Below the pieces are notes generated by a model. That model was not told the DNA's origin, did not search any database, and saw only the letters and a program-made list of their open reading frames with translations. 64,000 nucleotides of DNA from JAFASC01 sp034669505 (GTDB lineage: Bacteria > Pseudomonadota > Alphaproteobacteria > Rhizobiales > Beijerinckiaceae): positions 121,413-185,412 of the forward strand of contig JAXDNJ010000005.1 in the NCBI GenBank assembly GCA_034669505.1, in the 5' to 3' direction. Shown here one piece after another: positions 35,801 through 43,663 of the stretch; the first letter of the stretch is position 1; each line of letters opens with the position of its first letter. The translations under genes were made by a program, and so were the position numbers.

Positions 35801-35984
35801 GGAGGGCCTCCACCAGCGCCGCCCGCGACCGCCGCGTCGGCACGTAGATGGTGGCGCGGGCGAAGGCGAGCGGATCGCTATCCCGGGAGAGTCCGGGCAC
35901 GATCCCGCCGTCGAGCAAAGCGCGCGCGAAGGTCGCGAGCAGATCGACGCCGGGCGGGATGGTAAAGACGCGGGCACCTCGCAT
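32859..35984 (-). CDS. addB: double-strand break repair nuclease subunit AddB
   Basis: AddB is the inactivated-helicase, nuclease-active partner of AddA. The 1041-residue protein has ATIYVPTRRSRAALVEALR in the degenerate N-terminal helicase region, IIALGSTGTNKATARLLAAI, and a RecB-type nuclease motif SLRVVDYKTGTPP near the C-terminus. The four iron-sulfur cysteines of Gram-positive AddB are not seen, as usual for the alphaproteobacterial form. Its stop codon overlaps the addA start by one base. Confidence 0.94.
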   Translation of the reverse strand: MRGARVFTIPPGVDLLATFARALLDGGIVPGLSRDSDPLAFARATIYVPTRRSRAALVEALRRAIGGPAAILPRILPLGAMEASEAPYLEESADDAAPDLPRAVGEVERRLLLADLVLKWAEGVKHAIVSIDEHGNRSHDHNETLIVATTPADAWSLAGDLAGLIDELIIEDVAWKSVTDAGAGEFDPFWRITTDFLDVAIKQWPQILGERGFVDRAARQVAFAEREIARLRSGAGSGPIIALGSTGTNKATARLLAAIAHHPQGAVMLPGLDRELDDEAWAEIADARPDRAESGFGHPQAALKRLMPVLGIARRDVEELGTPERPLTARTRLVAEALRPADTTDHWREFQSTFSASFAPALDGVTLVEAAHEGEEALALAICMREALEVPDATCALITPDRDLARRVGAELKRWKLHVDDSGGEPLGRTAYGTFARLVLAAARDDDRAALVALINHPLAGFGLRRHEVTQCAAALEVGVLRAGLPQMSDVEALLATAKRAASNRHAHPAAKRISPAQWSAIENLMRRIAEALAPLRKQDTRADLPWWIAMHSAVLDGMRLKESVGPGEDETALQTLFDEFAAAPAPKMRFDLESYSAFFDRITQERILRGPARLHPRLQILGLLEARLLNAELVLLGGLDETIWPPAANTDAFLNRPMRQALGLTPPERRIGQTAHDFTMAMGARKVVISRALKRGGAPTIPSRFLQRLEALAGDEIAACRERGARLIALARRIDCPAAINKIPRPEPRPPIALRPTRLSVTRIETLRRDPYSIYVESVLRLKPLEPLNFEPGARERGTHMHKALEEFAKAHRIGALPRNARERLVALLREKLTDFDHDADFQAFDWPRIEKAVGFYLGYESERRPLLQSILVEQRGELKIPLVDGSAFTLSAVADRIEIAQGGSLRVVDYKTGTPPGLEEVRVGFAPQLTLEAAMVAEGAFAEIGAREVNEALYLKLGGGDGGKRIQLDWSRGKKKEEFVDVVARHRSELVGLLNQFRSQETPYIPRPFPKYASKYSDYDHLARVKEWSATGGTTDEIV

Positions 35985-36114
35985 GGGCCTGCTCCTTACA
36001 CCAATGCAGCGGAGTCGTGAGGGTAATCGAGCAGGGATATCGGGGATGAGCCTCGCGCCGGCTAAGCCCTTTGACCATTAGACATTTACGCCGTCTCATG
36101 GTCGGATCGCGCGG

Positions 36115-36933
36115 ATGTCCGCCCTCGCCAAAACCGCCCCGGAAACCCGCCACCTAGCCTCAGATCCGGTCGAGGCGCGCCACCTCATTCGCTCCGGCGC
36201 GGTCACCGGAACGACCGCGGGCCTGGCGCCGGGCTATGTCCAGGGCAACCTCGCGATCCTGCCACGTGAATATGCCGCCGACTTCCAGCGCTTCTGCGCT
36301 TTCAACCCGAAACCATGCCCGCTGATCGGCGTCTCGGAGCCCGGCAGTCCGCATGTGCCGGCGCTCGGGGAGGATCTCGACCTTCGCACCGACGTTCCCG
36401 GTTACCGCGTTTGGCGCGACGGCGAAGTCGTCGCTGAAACCGACGACATCACCGTTTATTGGCGCGACGATCTCGTCGGCTTCGTCATCGGCTGCTCCTA
36501 TTCGTTCGAGGAGGCGCTGACCGAGGACGGGATCGAAATCCGCCACATCACCCTGAACCGCAAGGTGCCGATGTTCGAGACGAACATCCCGACTGCGCCG
36601 GCGGGGCCGTTCCGCGGGCCGATGGTGGTCTCGATGCGCCCGCTGAAGCCGGCGGACGCGATCCGCGCCATCCAGATCACCTCGCGCTTCCCCGCGGTGC
36701 ACGGTGCGCCGGTGCATATCGGCAAGCCGGAGCTGATCGGCATCAAGGATGTGCGGAAACCCGATTTCGGCGATCCCGTGCCGATCGACGACGACGAGCT
36801 GCCGGTGTTCTGGGCCTGCGGCGTCACGCCCCAGGCGGTGATCGCGCGGGCGCGGCCCTCGTTTTGCATCACGCACGCGCCGGGCTCGATGCTGATCACC
36901 GACATCCGCAACACGCGGATGGCCATTCTGTAA
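36115..36933 (+). CDS. DUF1445 putative hydro-lyase (YcsI/D-glutamate cyclase-like)
   Basis: The 272-residue protein contains the DUF1445 signature blocks (GLAPGYVQGNLAILP, CAFNPKPCPLIGVSEPG, VGFVIGCSYSFEEAL, TNIPTAPAGPF, FWACGVTPQ, CITHAPGSMLITD). Bacillus YcsI and the mitochondrial D-glutamate cyclase share this domain. The latter turns D-glutamate into 5-oxo-D-proline. It is 31 bp upstream of the ABC importer and on the same strand, and the divergent pxpBC genes close the island. A role in making or using a cyclic amide such as 5-oxoproline is inferred from context. Confidence 0.85.
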   Translation: MSALAKTAPETRHLASDPVEARHLIRSGAVTGTTAGLAPGYVQGNLAILPREYAADFQRFCAFNPKPCPLIGVSEPGSPHVPALGEDLDLRTDVPGYRVWRDGEVVAETDDITVYWRDDLVGFVIGCSYSFEEALTEDGIEIRHITLNRKVPMFETNIPTAPAGPFRGPMVVSMRPLKPADAIRAIQITSRFPAVHGAPVHIGKPELIGIKDVRKPDFGDPVPIDDDELPVFWACGVTPQAVIARARPSFCITHAPGSMLITDIRNTRMAIL

Positions 36934-36964
36934 ATCGCGAGTTGAACGCGTAAGGGGAGAGAGA

Positions 36965-38215
36965 ATGAATACGAAAATTACACGGCGTGAAGCCGGCGCC
37001 CTGGTCGGCGGGGCACTAACCGGTGCGTTTGGGCCGGGCGCGGCGCGTGCACAGGGCAAGCAAATCCTGATCGGCGGGCTTTATCCGCTCTCCGGCGCCA
37101 ACGCGCAGATCGGCGTCGACGCAAAGCACGCCTACGACACAGCGCTCGACGTCATCAACAACAAGCACGATCTCGATCTGCCGCTTGCGAAAACCGAAGG
37201 CCTGCCGAATCTCGGCGGCGCCAAGCTCGCGATGACCTTCGCCGATCATCAGAGCGATCCGCAGAAGGGCCGCGCCGAAGCCGAGCGCCTGATCACGCAG
37301 GACAAGGTCGTGGCGCTGATCGGCACCTATCAGAGCGCGGTGGCCAATACGGCAAGCGTTGCCGCCGAGCGCTATTCGATTCCGTTCATGGGCGCCGACA
37401 CGTCCTCGCCGAGCTTGCACCGCCGCGGACTGAAGTTCTTCTTTCGCGCCGCACCGCATGACGAATTCTTCACGCAGACGATGTTCGACTTCTTCGACGA
37501 GATGAAGAAGAAGGGCAAACCGATCGAATCCGTTGCCCTGTTCTACGAAGACACGATCTTCGGCACGGATTCATCGAACGTGCAGCGCAAGCTCGCCGGC
37601 GAGAAGGGCATCAAAGTCGCAGCCGACATCAAGTATCGCTCGAACTCGCCGTCGCTCACCGCGGAAGTGCAGCAGCTAAAATCTGCGAACGCCCAGGTCC
37701 TGATGCCGTCGAGCTATACGACGGACGCGATCCTGCTGATGAAAACGATGGCCGAGCTCGGCTACAAGCCGGCCGCCATCCTTGCGCAGGATGCCGGCTT
37801 TTCCGAGCAGACCCTGTTCAACGCCATCGGCGCAGCGGGCGAAGGCGTGATGACGCGCTCGACCTTCTCGCTCGACCTCGCGCAGAAGAAGCCGTCAGTC
37901 GGCAAGGTCAACGAACTCTTCAAGGCGCGCTCGGGCAAGGACTTGAACGACCTTACCGCGCGGCAGTTCACCGCCGCTATGGTGATGGCCGACGCGATCA
38001 ACCGCTCGAAGACCGGCGAGCCGCAGGCGATCCGCGACGCGCTTGCGGCAACCGACCTGCCGGGCGAGCAGACGATCATGCCGTGGCGGCGCGTGAAATT
38101 CGACGAGACCGGCCAGAACAACGATTGCACGCCGGTGCTGCTGCAGCGCCGCGGCGACAAGTACGTCACGGTCTACCCCGCGGAATATGCCGTGGGGGAG
38201 GTCGCGTGGGGCTGA
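36965..38215 (+). CDS. branched-chain amino acid-type ABC transporter, substrate-binding protein
   Basis: The 416-residue protein begins with a Tat-like signal (TRREAGALVGGALTGAFGPGAARAQ) and has the type I periplasmic binding fold of LivJ/amide-urea binding proteins (ILIGGLYPLSGANAQIG, GTYQSAVANTASVAAERY). The start follows a strong GGGGAGAGAG ribosome site. It binds the ligand in the periplasm for the permeases encoded next. The ligand is not known; the DUF1445 and PxpBC neighbours suggest a small amide or amino acid derivative. Confidence 0.88.
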   Translation: MNTKITRREAGALVGGALTGAFGPGAARAQGKQILIGGLYPLSGANAQIGVDAKHAYDTALDVINNKHDLDLPLAKTEGLPNLGGAKLAMTFADHQSDPQKGRAEAERLITQDKVVALIGTYQSAVANTASVAAERYSIPFMGADTSSPSLHRRGLKFFFRAAPHDEFFTQTMFDFFDEMKKKGKPIESVALFYEDTIFGTDSSNVQRKLAGEKGIKVAADIKYRSNSPSLTAEVQQLKSANAQVLMPSSYTTDAILLMKTMAELGYKPAAILAQDAGFSEQTLFNAIGAAGEGVMTRSTFSLDLAQKKPSVGKVNELFKARSGKDLNDLTARQFTAAMVMADAINRSKTGEPQAIRDALAATDLPGEQTIMPWRRVKFDETGQNNDCTPVLLQRRGDKYVTVYPAEYAVGEVAWG

Positions 38216-38241
38216 TGGAGAAATGATCGAGACATAGCGGC

Positions 38242-39123
38242 ATGCTGAGCGCCGCGAACATCGCGCAGATCCTCATGAGCGGTCTGCTCATGGGACTCAT
38301 CTACGCGCTGATCGCCGCCGGCCTGTCGCTGATCTTCGGCCTCATGGACGTCGTCAATTTCGCGCACGGCGAGTTCCTGATGACGGCGATGTACGCGACC
38401 TTCGGTCTCGTCGTCCTGCTCTCGCTCGATCCGTTGATTCTGTCGCCGATCGTCGCCGCGATCATGTTCGTCGTCGGCGCGTTCTGCTACCGTGCGATCA
38501 TCGTGCACGCGATGCGCGCGCGCACCAACGTCGGCATGGTGCAGGTCTTCGCAACCTTCGGCCTGGCGATCACCATCCGCGGCCTCGCGCAACTCGTCTT
38601 CACGCCGGACTACCGCTCGATCCCGAAATCCTGGCTCGGCGGCCAGACATTCTCGGTCTTCGGCGTCTACATGCCGGCGCCGCAGCTTGCCGGCGCCCTT
38701 GCTTCGCTCCTCGCGTTCGGCGCGCTATGGCTGCTCATGAAGCGGACCGATTTCGGCAAGGCGCTTGAGGCGACCCGCGAAGATGCCGGCGCGGTCGGCC
38801 TCGTCGGTATCGATCGCAATCGCGTTTTCGCGATGGGCTGGGGCCTCGGTGCCGCGCTCGTCGGTCTTGCCGGCGCGATGCTTTCGATCTTCTACTACAT
38901 CCATCCCGACGTCGGCGGGTCCTTCGCATTGATCGCCTACGTGACGGTTGCGCTCGGCGGCTTCGGCAGCGTCTTCGGTGCGCTGGCAGCAGGTGTCATC
39001 GTCGGCATTGTCGAAGCAGTCTCCGCGACGGTGCTGCAGCCCTCGATGAAAGCGATCGGCATTTATGCAGTCTATCTGCTCGTCGTGTTCCTGCGCCCGC
39101 GCGGACTCTTCGGGCATCTCTGA
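38242..39123 (+). CDS. ABC transporter permease, LivH type
   Basis: This 293-residue integral membrane protein begins GLLMGLIYALIAAGLSLIFG after a short leader, with DVVNFAHGEF, the conserved first half of LivH-like permeases, and the cytoplasmic loop ATREDAGAVGLVGIDRNRVFA. About eight membrane helices are visible. Its stop directly abuts the start of the livM-type gene. Confidence 0.92.
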   Translation: MLSAANIAQILMSGLLMGLIYALIAAGLSLIFGLMDVVNFAHGEFLMTAMYATFGLVVLLSLDPLILSPIVAAIMFVVGAFCYRAIIVHAMRARTNVGMVQVFATFGLAITIRGLAQLVFTPDYRSIPKSWLGGQTFSVFGVYMPAPQLAGALASLLAFGALWLLMKRTDFGKALEATREDAGAVGLVGIDRNRVFAMGWGLGAALVGLAGAMLSIFYYIHPDVGGSFALIAYVTVALGGFGSVFGALAAGVIVGIVEAVSATVLQPSMKAIGIYAVYLLVVFLRPRGLFGHL

Positions 39124-40101
39124 ATGGCGAGCGCGTTCGAGAGCCGCCGCCGCAATCAGCTGATCATTGCTGCCGTCGTCATTGTTGTCATGATCGCGCT
39201 GCCGCTCGGCATCAAGGACGTCTACGTCCAGAACATTCTCGTCCTTACCGTCATGTATGCCGCGCTGTCGCAATCCTGGAACATTCTCTCCGGCTATTGC
39301 GGACAGATATCCCTCGGGCACGCGCTGTATTTCGGCATCGGCGCCTATGCCTCGACGCTGCTGTTCGTGAAATTCGGCGTGATCCCCTGGTTTGGGATGG
39401 CAATCGGCGGTGTGTTCGCGGCGATGATCGCGCTGATCGTCGGCTGGCCGTGTTTTCGACTCGGCGGACACTATTTCACCATCGCGACGATCGTGCTCGC
39501 CGAAATCGGGTTGATCCTTTTCCTCAACTGGGATTATGCCGGCGCCGCCAGCGGGCTGCAGATTCCGGTGAGCGGCGATTCCTGGACGACGTTCACGTTC
39601 CTCCGATCGAAGCTACCCTATTATTATTTTGCGCTCGGCCTCGCCGCAATCGTCTGGCTCGTCACTTTCTTCATCGAAGATTCAAAGTGGGGCTATTACT
39701 GGCGCGCCGTGCGTGAAAATACGATGGCTGCACAAAGCCTTGGCGTGCAGGTGTTCCGCTCAAAGATGGCGGCGGCGGCGGTCTCCGCCTTCTTCACTGC
39801 AATCGGCGGCAGTTTTTATGCTCAATTCGTCTCCTACATCGATCCCGACAGCGTGATGGTGTTCCAGTTTTCGCTGCTGATGGCCTTGCCTGCGGTAATC
39901 GGCGGTATCGGCACCCTTTGGGGTCCGGCGCTCGGCGCCGCGATCCTCATTCCGTTCACGGAACTCACGCGCAGCTACATGGGCGGCGGCGGCAAAGGGT
40001 TCGATCTTATCTTTTACGGCGCCGTAATCATGATCATCGCGCTGGCGCGGCCCGAAGGCTTGCTGTCGCTCGTCACGCGCACCAGGCATGCGCCGCCGTG
40101 A
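39124..40101 (+). CDS. ABC transporter permease, LivM type
   Basis: The 325-residue permease shows GYCGQISLGHALYFGIGAYA and RAVRENTMAAQSLGVQVFRSK, both typical of LivM. It has about nine to ten membrane segments. It pairs with the LivH-type permease to form the membrane channel. The stop overlaps the GTG start of the LivG-type ATPase gene. Confidence 0.92.
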   Translation: MASAFESRRRNQLIIAAVVIVVMIALPLGIKDVYVQNILVLTVMYAALSQSWNILSGYCGQISLGHALYFGIGAYASTLLFVKFGVIPWFGMAIGGVFAAMIALIVGWPCFRLGGHYFTIATIVLAEIGLILFLNWDYAGAASGLQIPVSGDSWTTFTFLRSKLPYYYFALGLAAIVWLVTFFIEDSKWGYYWRAVRENTMAAQSLGVQVFRSKMAAAAVSAFFTAIGGSFYAQFVSYIDPDSVMVFQFSLLMALPAVIGGIGTLWGPALGAAILIPFTELTRSYMGGGGKGFDLIFYGAVIMIIALARPEGLLSLVTRTRHAPP

Positions 40102-40823
40102 GTGCGCTCCTCGAGACCGAGGCGCTCACGGTCCGCTTCGGCGGCATTCTCGCCAATGCTGATGTTTCGATCGGCGTGAACGAGGGCGAGATCCTCGGCC
40201 TGATCGGCCCAAATGGCGCCGGCAAGTCGACCCTGTTCAATCTCGTTGCCGGCACCTATCGGCCGACCTCGGGCCGCATTCGCTTTGAAGGCCGCGACAT
40301 CACGCGGCTGCCGCCGGCGATGCGCTGCAAGCTCGGCATCGCGCGTACCTTCCAGGTCGTCAAAAGTTTCGAAACGATGAGCGTGCTCGAAAACGTAGTC
40401 GTCGGCGCGCTCGTGCGTTTTACCAGCACGCGGACGGCACGCGAGGAAGCTTATCGCGTGCTCGATGTCACCGGGCTCACACGCCGCGCCGAAGCAAACG
40501 CACGCGATCTGACGCCGCCGGAGAAGCGGCGGCTCGAAGTGGCGCGCGCGCTGGCGACGCAGCCGAAGCTGCTGCTCCTCGATGAGGTGCTCACCGGCTT
40601 GACCCCTGCGGAAGCGCAAAAGGGCGTCGAACTTGTGCGCAAGATTCGCGAACTCGGCGTGACCGTGGTCATGGTCGAGCACGTAATGGAAGTCGTCATG
40701 CCGCTCGTCGACCGCGCCATCGTGCTCGATCTTGGCCGCGTGCTCGTCGAGGGCGCGCCGCAAGCGGTCGTGCGCGATCCGAAAGTGATCCAGGCTTATC
40801 TCGGCGATCGCTTCCATGCTTGA
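40098..40823 (+). CDS. ABC transporter ATPase, LivG type
   Basis: The 241-residue ATPase starts at a GTG that overlaps the livM-type stop. It has Walker A GPNGAGKST, a divergent signature in place of LSGGQ (LTPPEKRRLEVARALA), Walker B LLLLDEVLTGLTP, and the switch histidine in VMVEHVM. The LTPPEKR signature departs from the usual LSYGQQR of LivG. The gene overlaps the next ATPase gene by 8 bp. Confidence 0.92.
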   Translation: MSALLETEALTVRFGGILANADVSIGVNEGEILGLIGPNGAGKSTLFNLVAGTYRPTSGRIRFEGRDITRLPPAMRCKLGIARTFQVVKSFETMSVLENVVVGALVRFTSTRTAREEAYRVLDVTGLTRRAEANARDLTPPEKRRLEVARALATQPKLLLLDEVLTGLTPAEAQKGVELVRKIRELGVTVVMVEHVMEVVMPLVDRAIVLDLGRVLVEGAPQAVVRDPKVIQAYLGDRFHA

Positions 40824-41520
40824 AGTGCAGTCGCTCACGACCTCATACGAGGGCCTCGTCGCGATCTCCGACATTTCGATTTCCGTCGGCGCCTCGGAAA
40901 TCGTCGCCGTCGTTGGTGCAAACGGCGCCGGCAAGTCGACCCTCTTGAAAACGATCGCCGGCATGGAGCGGCCGGCCTCAGGCCGCATCCTGTTCGAAGG
41001 CGCCGACATTGCCGGCGCGCCGACGCACCGCGTCAACATGCTCGGCATTGCGCTTGTGCCGGAGGGGCGGCGACTCTTCCCGCGGCTTGCCGTGCGCGAC
41101 AATCTGCGGCTCGGCTCCTACCTGCATCGGCGCAAGAGCGATCGCGAGGCGCCGCTCGAAATGGTGTTCAAGCTGTTTCCGCGGCTCGCGGAACGGCTTG
41201 ATCAGCGCGCTGAGACCCTGTCGGGCGGCGAGCAGCAGATGCTGTCGATCGGCCGCGCACTGATGACGCGCCCGCGCCTGCTCATGCTCGACGAACCCTC
41301 GCAGGGCATCATGCCGAAGCTGGTCGATGAGATCTTGGATTCCGTGCGCACGATCCGGGAAGCCGGTACGACCGTGCTGATCGTCGAGCAGCGCTTGGCG
41401 GAAACGTTGGAGATCGCCGACCGTGCTTACGTCTTGCAGACCGGTCGCGTTGTCATGAGCGGGCCGGCCAAAGAAATCGCCGGCAATGCCGATGTGCGCC
41501 GCGCCTATCTTGGGATATGA
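40816..41520 (+). CDS. ABC transporter ATPase, LivF type (first copy)
   Basis: The 234-residue ATPase has Walker A GANGAGKST, signature LSGGEQQML, Walker B LLMLDEPSQGIMP and the switch VEQRL. It forms the nucleotide-binding pair with the LivG-type ATPase. The start at 40816 lies in the end of the upstream gene. Confidence 0.92.
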   Translation: MLEVQSLTTSYEGLVAISDISISVGASEIVAVVGANGAGKSTLLKTIAGMERPASGRILFEGADIAGAPTHRVNMLGIALVPEGRRLFPRLAVRDNLRLGSYLHRRKSDREAPLEMVFKLFPRLAERLDQRAETLSGGEQQMLSIGRALMTRPRLLMLDEPSQGIMPKLVDEILDSVRTIREAGTTVLIVEQRLAETLEIADRAYVLQTGRVVMSGPAKEIAGNADVRRAYLGI

Positions 41521-41527
41521 TGTCGCC

Positions 41528-41905
41528 ATGAACATCGACGCAAAGACCGGCAAGCCGCATCTCGAATTCTTCCGAATCGGCGAAGACGGCTGGGCCGAAA
41601 TCGCGCCGGGCGTGCGGCAGAGAATTCTTGCCGGCGGACTCGACGAGACCGACAAGCGCGGCTTTCTCAATCGTCTGGTGCGCTGGGCGCCGGGCGCGAC
41701 AATCGATTCCGTCATCGTGCATGAGTTTTACGAGGAAGTGCTCGTCGTCTCCGGTGAACTGCTCGTTGGGACGCAACACGATCGCACGCGGTTCGAGAGC
41801 TTTCCCGCGCCGAGCTTTGCCTGCCGCCCGCCCGGCGCGCCGCACGGGCCGTTCCGCGCGGGCCCGCAAGGCTGCGTGCTCTTCGAAAACCAATTCTATT
41901 TGTGA
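41528..41905 (+). CDS. cupin domain protein
   Basis: The 125-residue protein is a single small cupin barrel of the ChrR/DUF4437-like type (RLVRWAPGATIDSVIVHEFYEEVLVVSGEL, then CRPPGAPHGPFRAG). The metal-ligand set is partly visible: H and E/E in VHEFYEEV and H in PHGPF. It lies between two ATPase genes of the importer and ends in a GTGA overlap, so it is co-expressed with them. It may act on the imported compound. The substrate is unknown. Confidence 0.8.
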   Translation: MNIDAKTGKPHLEFFRIGEDGWAEIAPGVRQRILAGGLDETDKRGFLNRLVRWAPGATIDSVIVHEFYEEVLVVSGELLVGTQHDRTRFESFPAPSFACRPPGAPHGPFRAGPQGCVLFENQFYL

Positions 41906-42630
41906 GTAGGCGCGCGATGCATACGCCCGTCCTCGCCGCCAAGAATCTCAATACCTTCTACGGCCCGAGCCACATTCTGCGCGATGTGTCGTTTCACGTC
42001 GGCCCACACGAAACCGTGAGCCTGCTCGGCCGCAACGGCATGGGCAAGACAACGCTGTTGCGCACGTTGATGGGTTTGGTCAAGCCCCGTAGCGGTGCGA
42101 TTTCCTTGCATGGAGAAGAAGTCACCGGCGCGCGCGCCAATGCCATGGCACGCGCAGGACTCGCGCTTGTCCCGGAGAACCGCGGCATTTTCCCTAATCT
42201 CACGGTGGAAGAAAACCTGATCTTCGCCGAGCGATCTGGCCGCAACGGACGGCGCGATTGGCAGCGCGGAAAAATCTACGAGCTTTTTCCCCGCCTCGCC
42301 GAACGCCGCGACAATTGGGGCAATCAGCTCTCCGGCGGCGAACAGCAGATGCTGACGATAGGCCGCGCGCTGATGTCAAATCCCGACATCATTCTCGTCG
42401 ACGAAGCAACCGAGGGCTTGGCGCCAAAAGTGCGAGAGGATATCTGGCGCACGCTGCGCATCATCGCATCGAACGGCGTGGCGATCGTAGTCGTCGACAA
42501 GAATCTGAAAGATCTGCTTACGTTGTCGGATCGTCACGTGATCCTGGCCAAAGGTGCTATCGTCTTCAACGGCACGTCAGACGAACTGCGCTCCAATCCC
42601 GATCTCGTCCACCGCTGGCTCGGCGTGTGA
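41902..42630 (+). CDS. ABC transporter ATPase, LivF type (second copy)
   Basis: The protein has 242 residues from the GTG at 41902, or 237 from the ATG at 41917. Either could be used, and the GTGA overlap favours the first. It shows Walker A GRNGMGKTT, signature LSGGEQQML, Walker B IILVDEATEGLAP and a DKNL switch in place of the usual EQ/EH. It is a third ATPase for a system with only two permeases. It could replace the first LivF in an alternative complex or serve a transporter encoded elsewhere. Confidence 0.9.
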   Translation: MSRRAMHTPVLAAKNLNTFYGPSHILRDVSFHVGPHETVSLLGRNGMGKTTLLRTLMGLVKPRSGAISLHGEEVTGARANAMARAGLALVPENRGIFPNLTVEENLIFAERSGRNGRRDWQRGKIYELFPRLAERRDNWGNQLSGGEQQMLTIGRALMSNPDIILVDEATEGLAPKVREDIWRTLRIIASNGVAIVVVDKNLKDLLTLSDRHVILAKGAIVFNGTSDELRSNPDLVHRWLGV

Positions 42631-42631
42631 G

Positions 42632-43663
42632 TTACTCCCGCGCGCTAATGATCCCGTCGATCAGGTTCGCATCATATAAGGCGGCGACGTTAATGCTCGC
42701 CTCGTCGCGCGCTTCACGCAGGCCCGAGATTCGCTCTGCAATGGCGGCTTCCTCCGCGCGGTAAATCGCCTCCGCTTCCTCGCGGCTCACCGCTGCGAAG
42801 CGCACCTTTGCGCCGGGGGAGCGGCGCCCGAGCCGCGACATATCGGACGAGATCACAGTGGCGATCTTGGGATAGCCGCCGATCGTCTGGTAATCGCGCA
42901 TCAACACGATCGGCTGCCCCGAGCCCGGCACCTGGATCGAACCGGAGACGATCCCGTCGGACACGATGTTGTAACCGCTTTTGTGCGCGAGCACCGGCCC
43001 TTCAAGACGGAAACCCATGCGATCCGCCTGCGCGGAAACCGCGTAAGTGCCGGCGAGGAACGTTTCGAGCGCCGCATCGGTAAAGTGATCATCTTGCGGC
43101 CCGAGAACAACGCGGATCGGCGCGTCGAAATCCCCATCGAGCGGATTTGCCAATTCGCGTTCGGCGGGCTCGGACGCCGCTTCGCTGCCGTCCAGAACGT
43201 CGCCGATGCGCAGCGGGCGGCCTTCAAATCCGCCAAGACTGCCGCGCGTATAGGTCGAGGCGCTGCCGAGTATCAGCGGCACGCCGATGCCGCCTTCAAC
43301 AGCGAGATAGCCGCATGACGTGCCCGCGAGCGCGGCGACCTGCAGCGCATCGCCTTGCGCAAGATGCACGCTGCGGGCGGTCGGAATGCTGCGGGTCTGC
43401 GCGCCGCGCAAGCTGAGCGCCGCGGTGCCGCCGACAAATGCCACATGCACCGCTTCCGCGATGACTTCGAGCGTCGGGCCGCTGACCAGCACTTCCAACG
43501 CCGCCGCATCAGGTGCATTGCCGACAAGCGCATTGGCAAGCCGCAGCGCCACCGCATCGAGCGCGCCGGACGGCGGCACGCCGACATCGGCAAAACCGTC
43601 GCGCCCGAGGTCCTGCACTGTCGTATGCAGGCCGGGCGAGTTCACCCGCAATATCGGACTCAT
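42632..43663 (-). CDS. pxpC: 5-oxoprolinase subunit C family protein (KipA/biotin-dependent carboxyltransferase-like)
   Basis: The 343-residue protein starts MSPILRVNSPGLHTTVQDLG and contains the conserved PPSGALDAVALRLANALVGN and VSGSIQVPGSGQPIVLMRD blocks of the KipA/allophanate hydrolase subunit 2 family. PxpC acts with PxpB and PxpA in the ATP-dependent opening of 5-oxoproline to glutamate. The start overlaps the pxpB stop (ATGA). PxpA (YcsF/LamB family) is not in this window. The longer frame upstream is a shadow of pxpB. Confidence 0.88.
   Translation of the reverse strand: MSPILRVNSPGLHTTVQDLGRDGFADVGVPPSGALDAVALRLANALVGNAPDAAALEVLVSGPTLEVIAEAVHVAFVGGTAALSLRGAQTRSIPTARSVHLAQGDALQVAALAGTSCGYLAVEGGIGVPLILGSASTYTRGSLGGFEGRPLRIGDVLDGSEAASEPAERELANPLDGDFDAPIRVVLGPQDDHFTDAALETFLAGTYAVSAQADRMGFRLEGPVLAHKSGYNIVSDGIVSGSIQVPGSGQPIVLMRDYQTIGGYPKIATVISSDMSRLGRRSPGAKVRFAAVSREEAEAIYRAEEAAIAERISGLREARDEASINVAALYDANLIDGIISARE

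Noticed and set aside
36965..42630. Urea or ordinary branched-chain amino acid transporter
   Set aside because: No urease or amino acid catabolic genes adjacent; the DUF1445 and pxpBC neighbours point to another, unknown solute, so no specific substrate is called.
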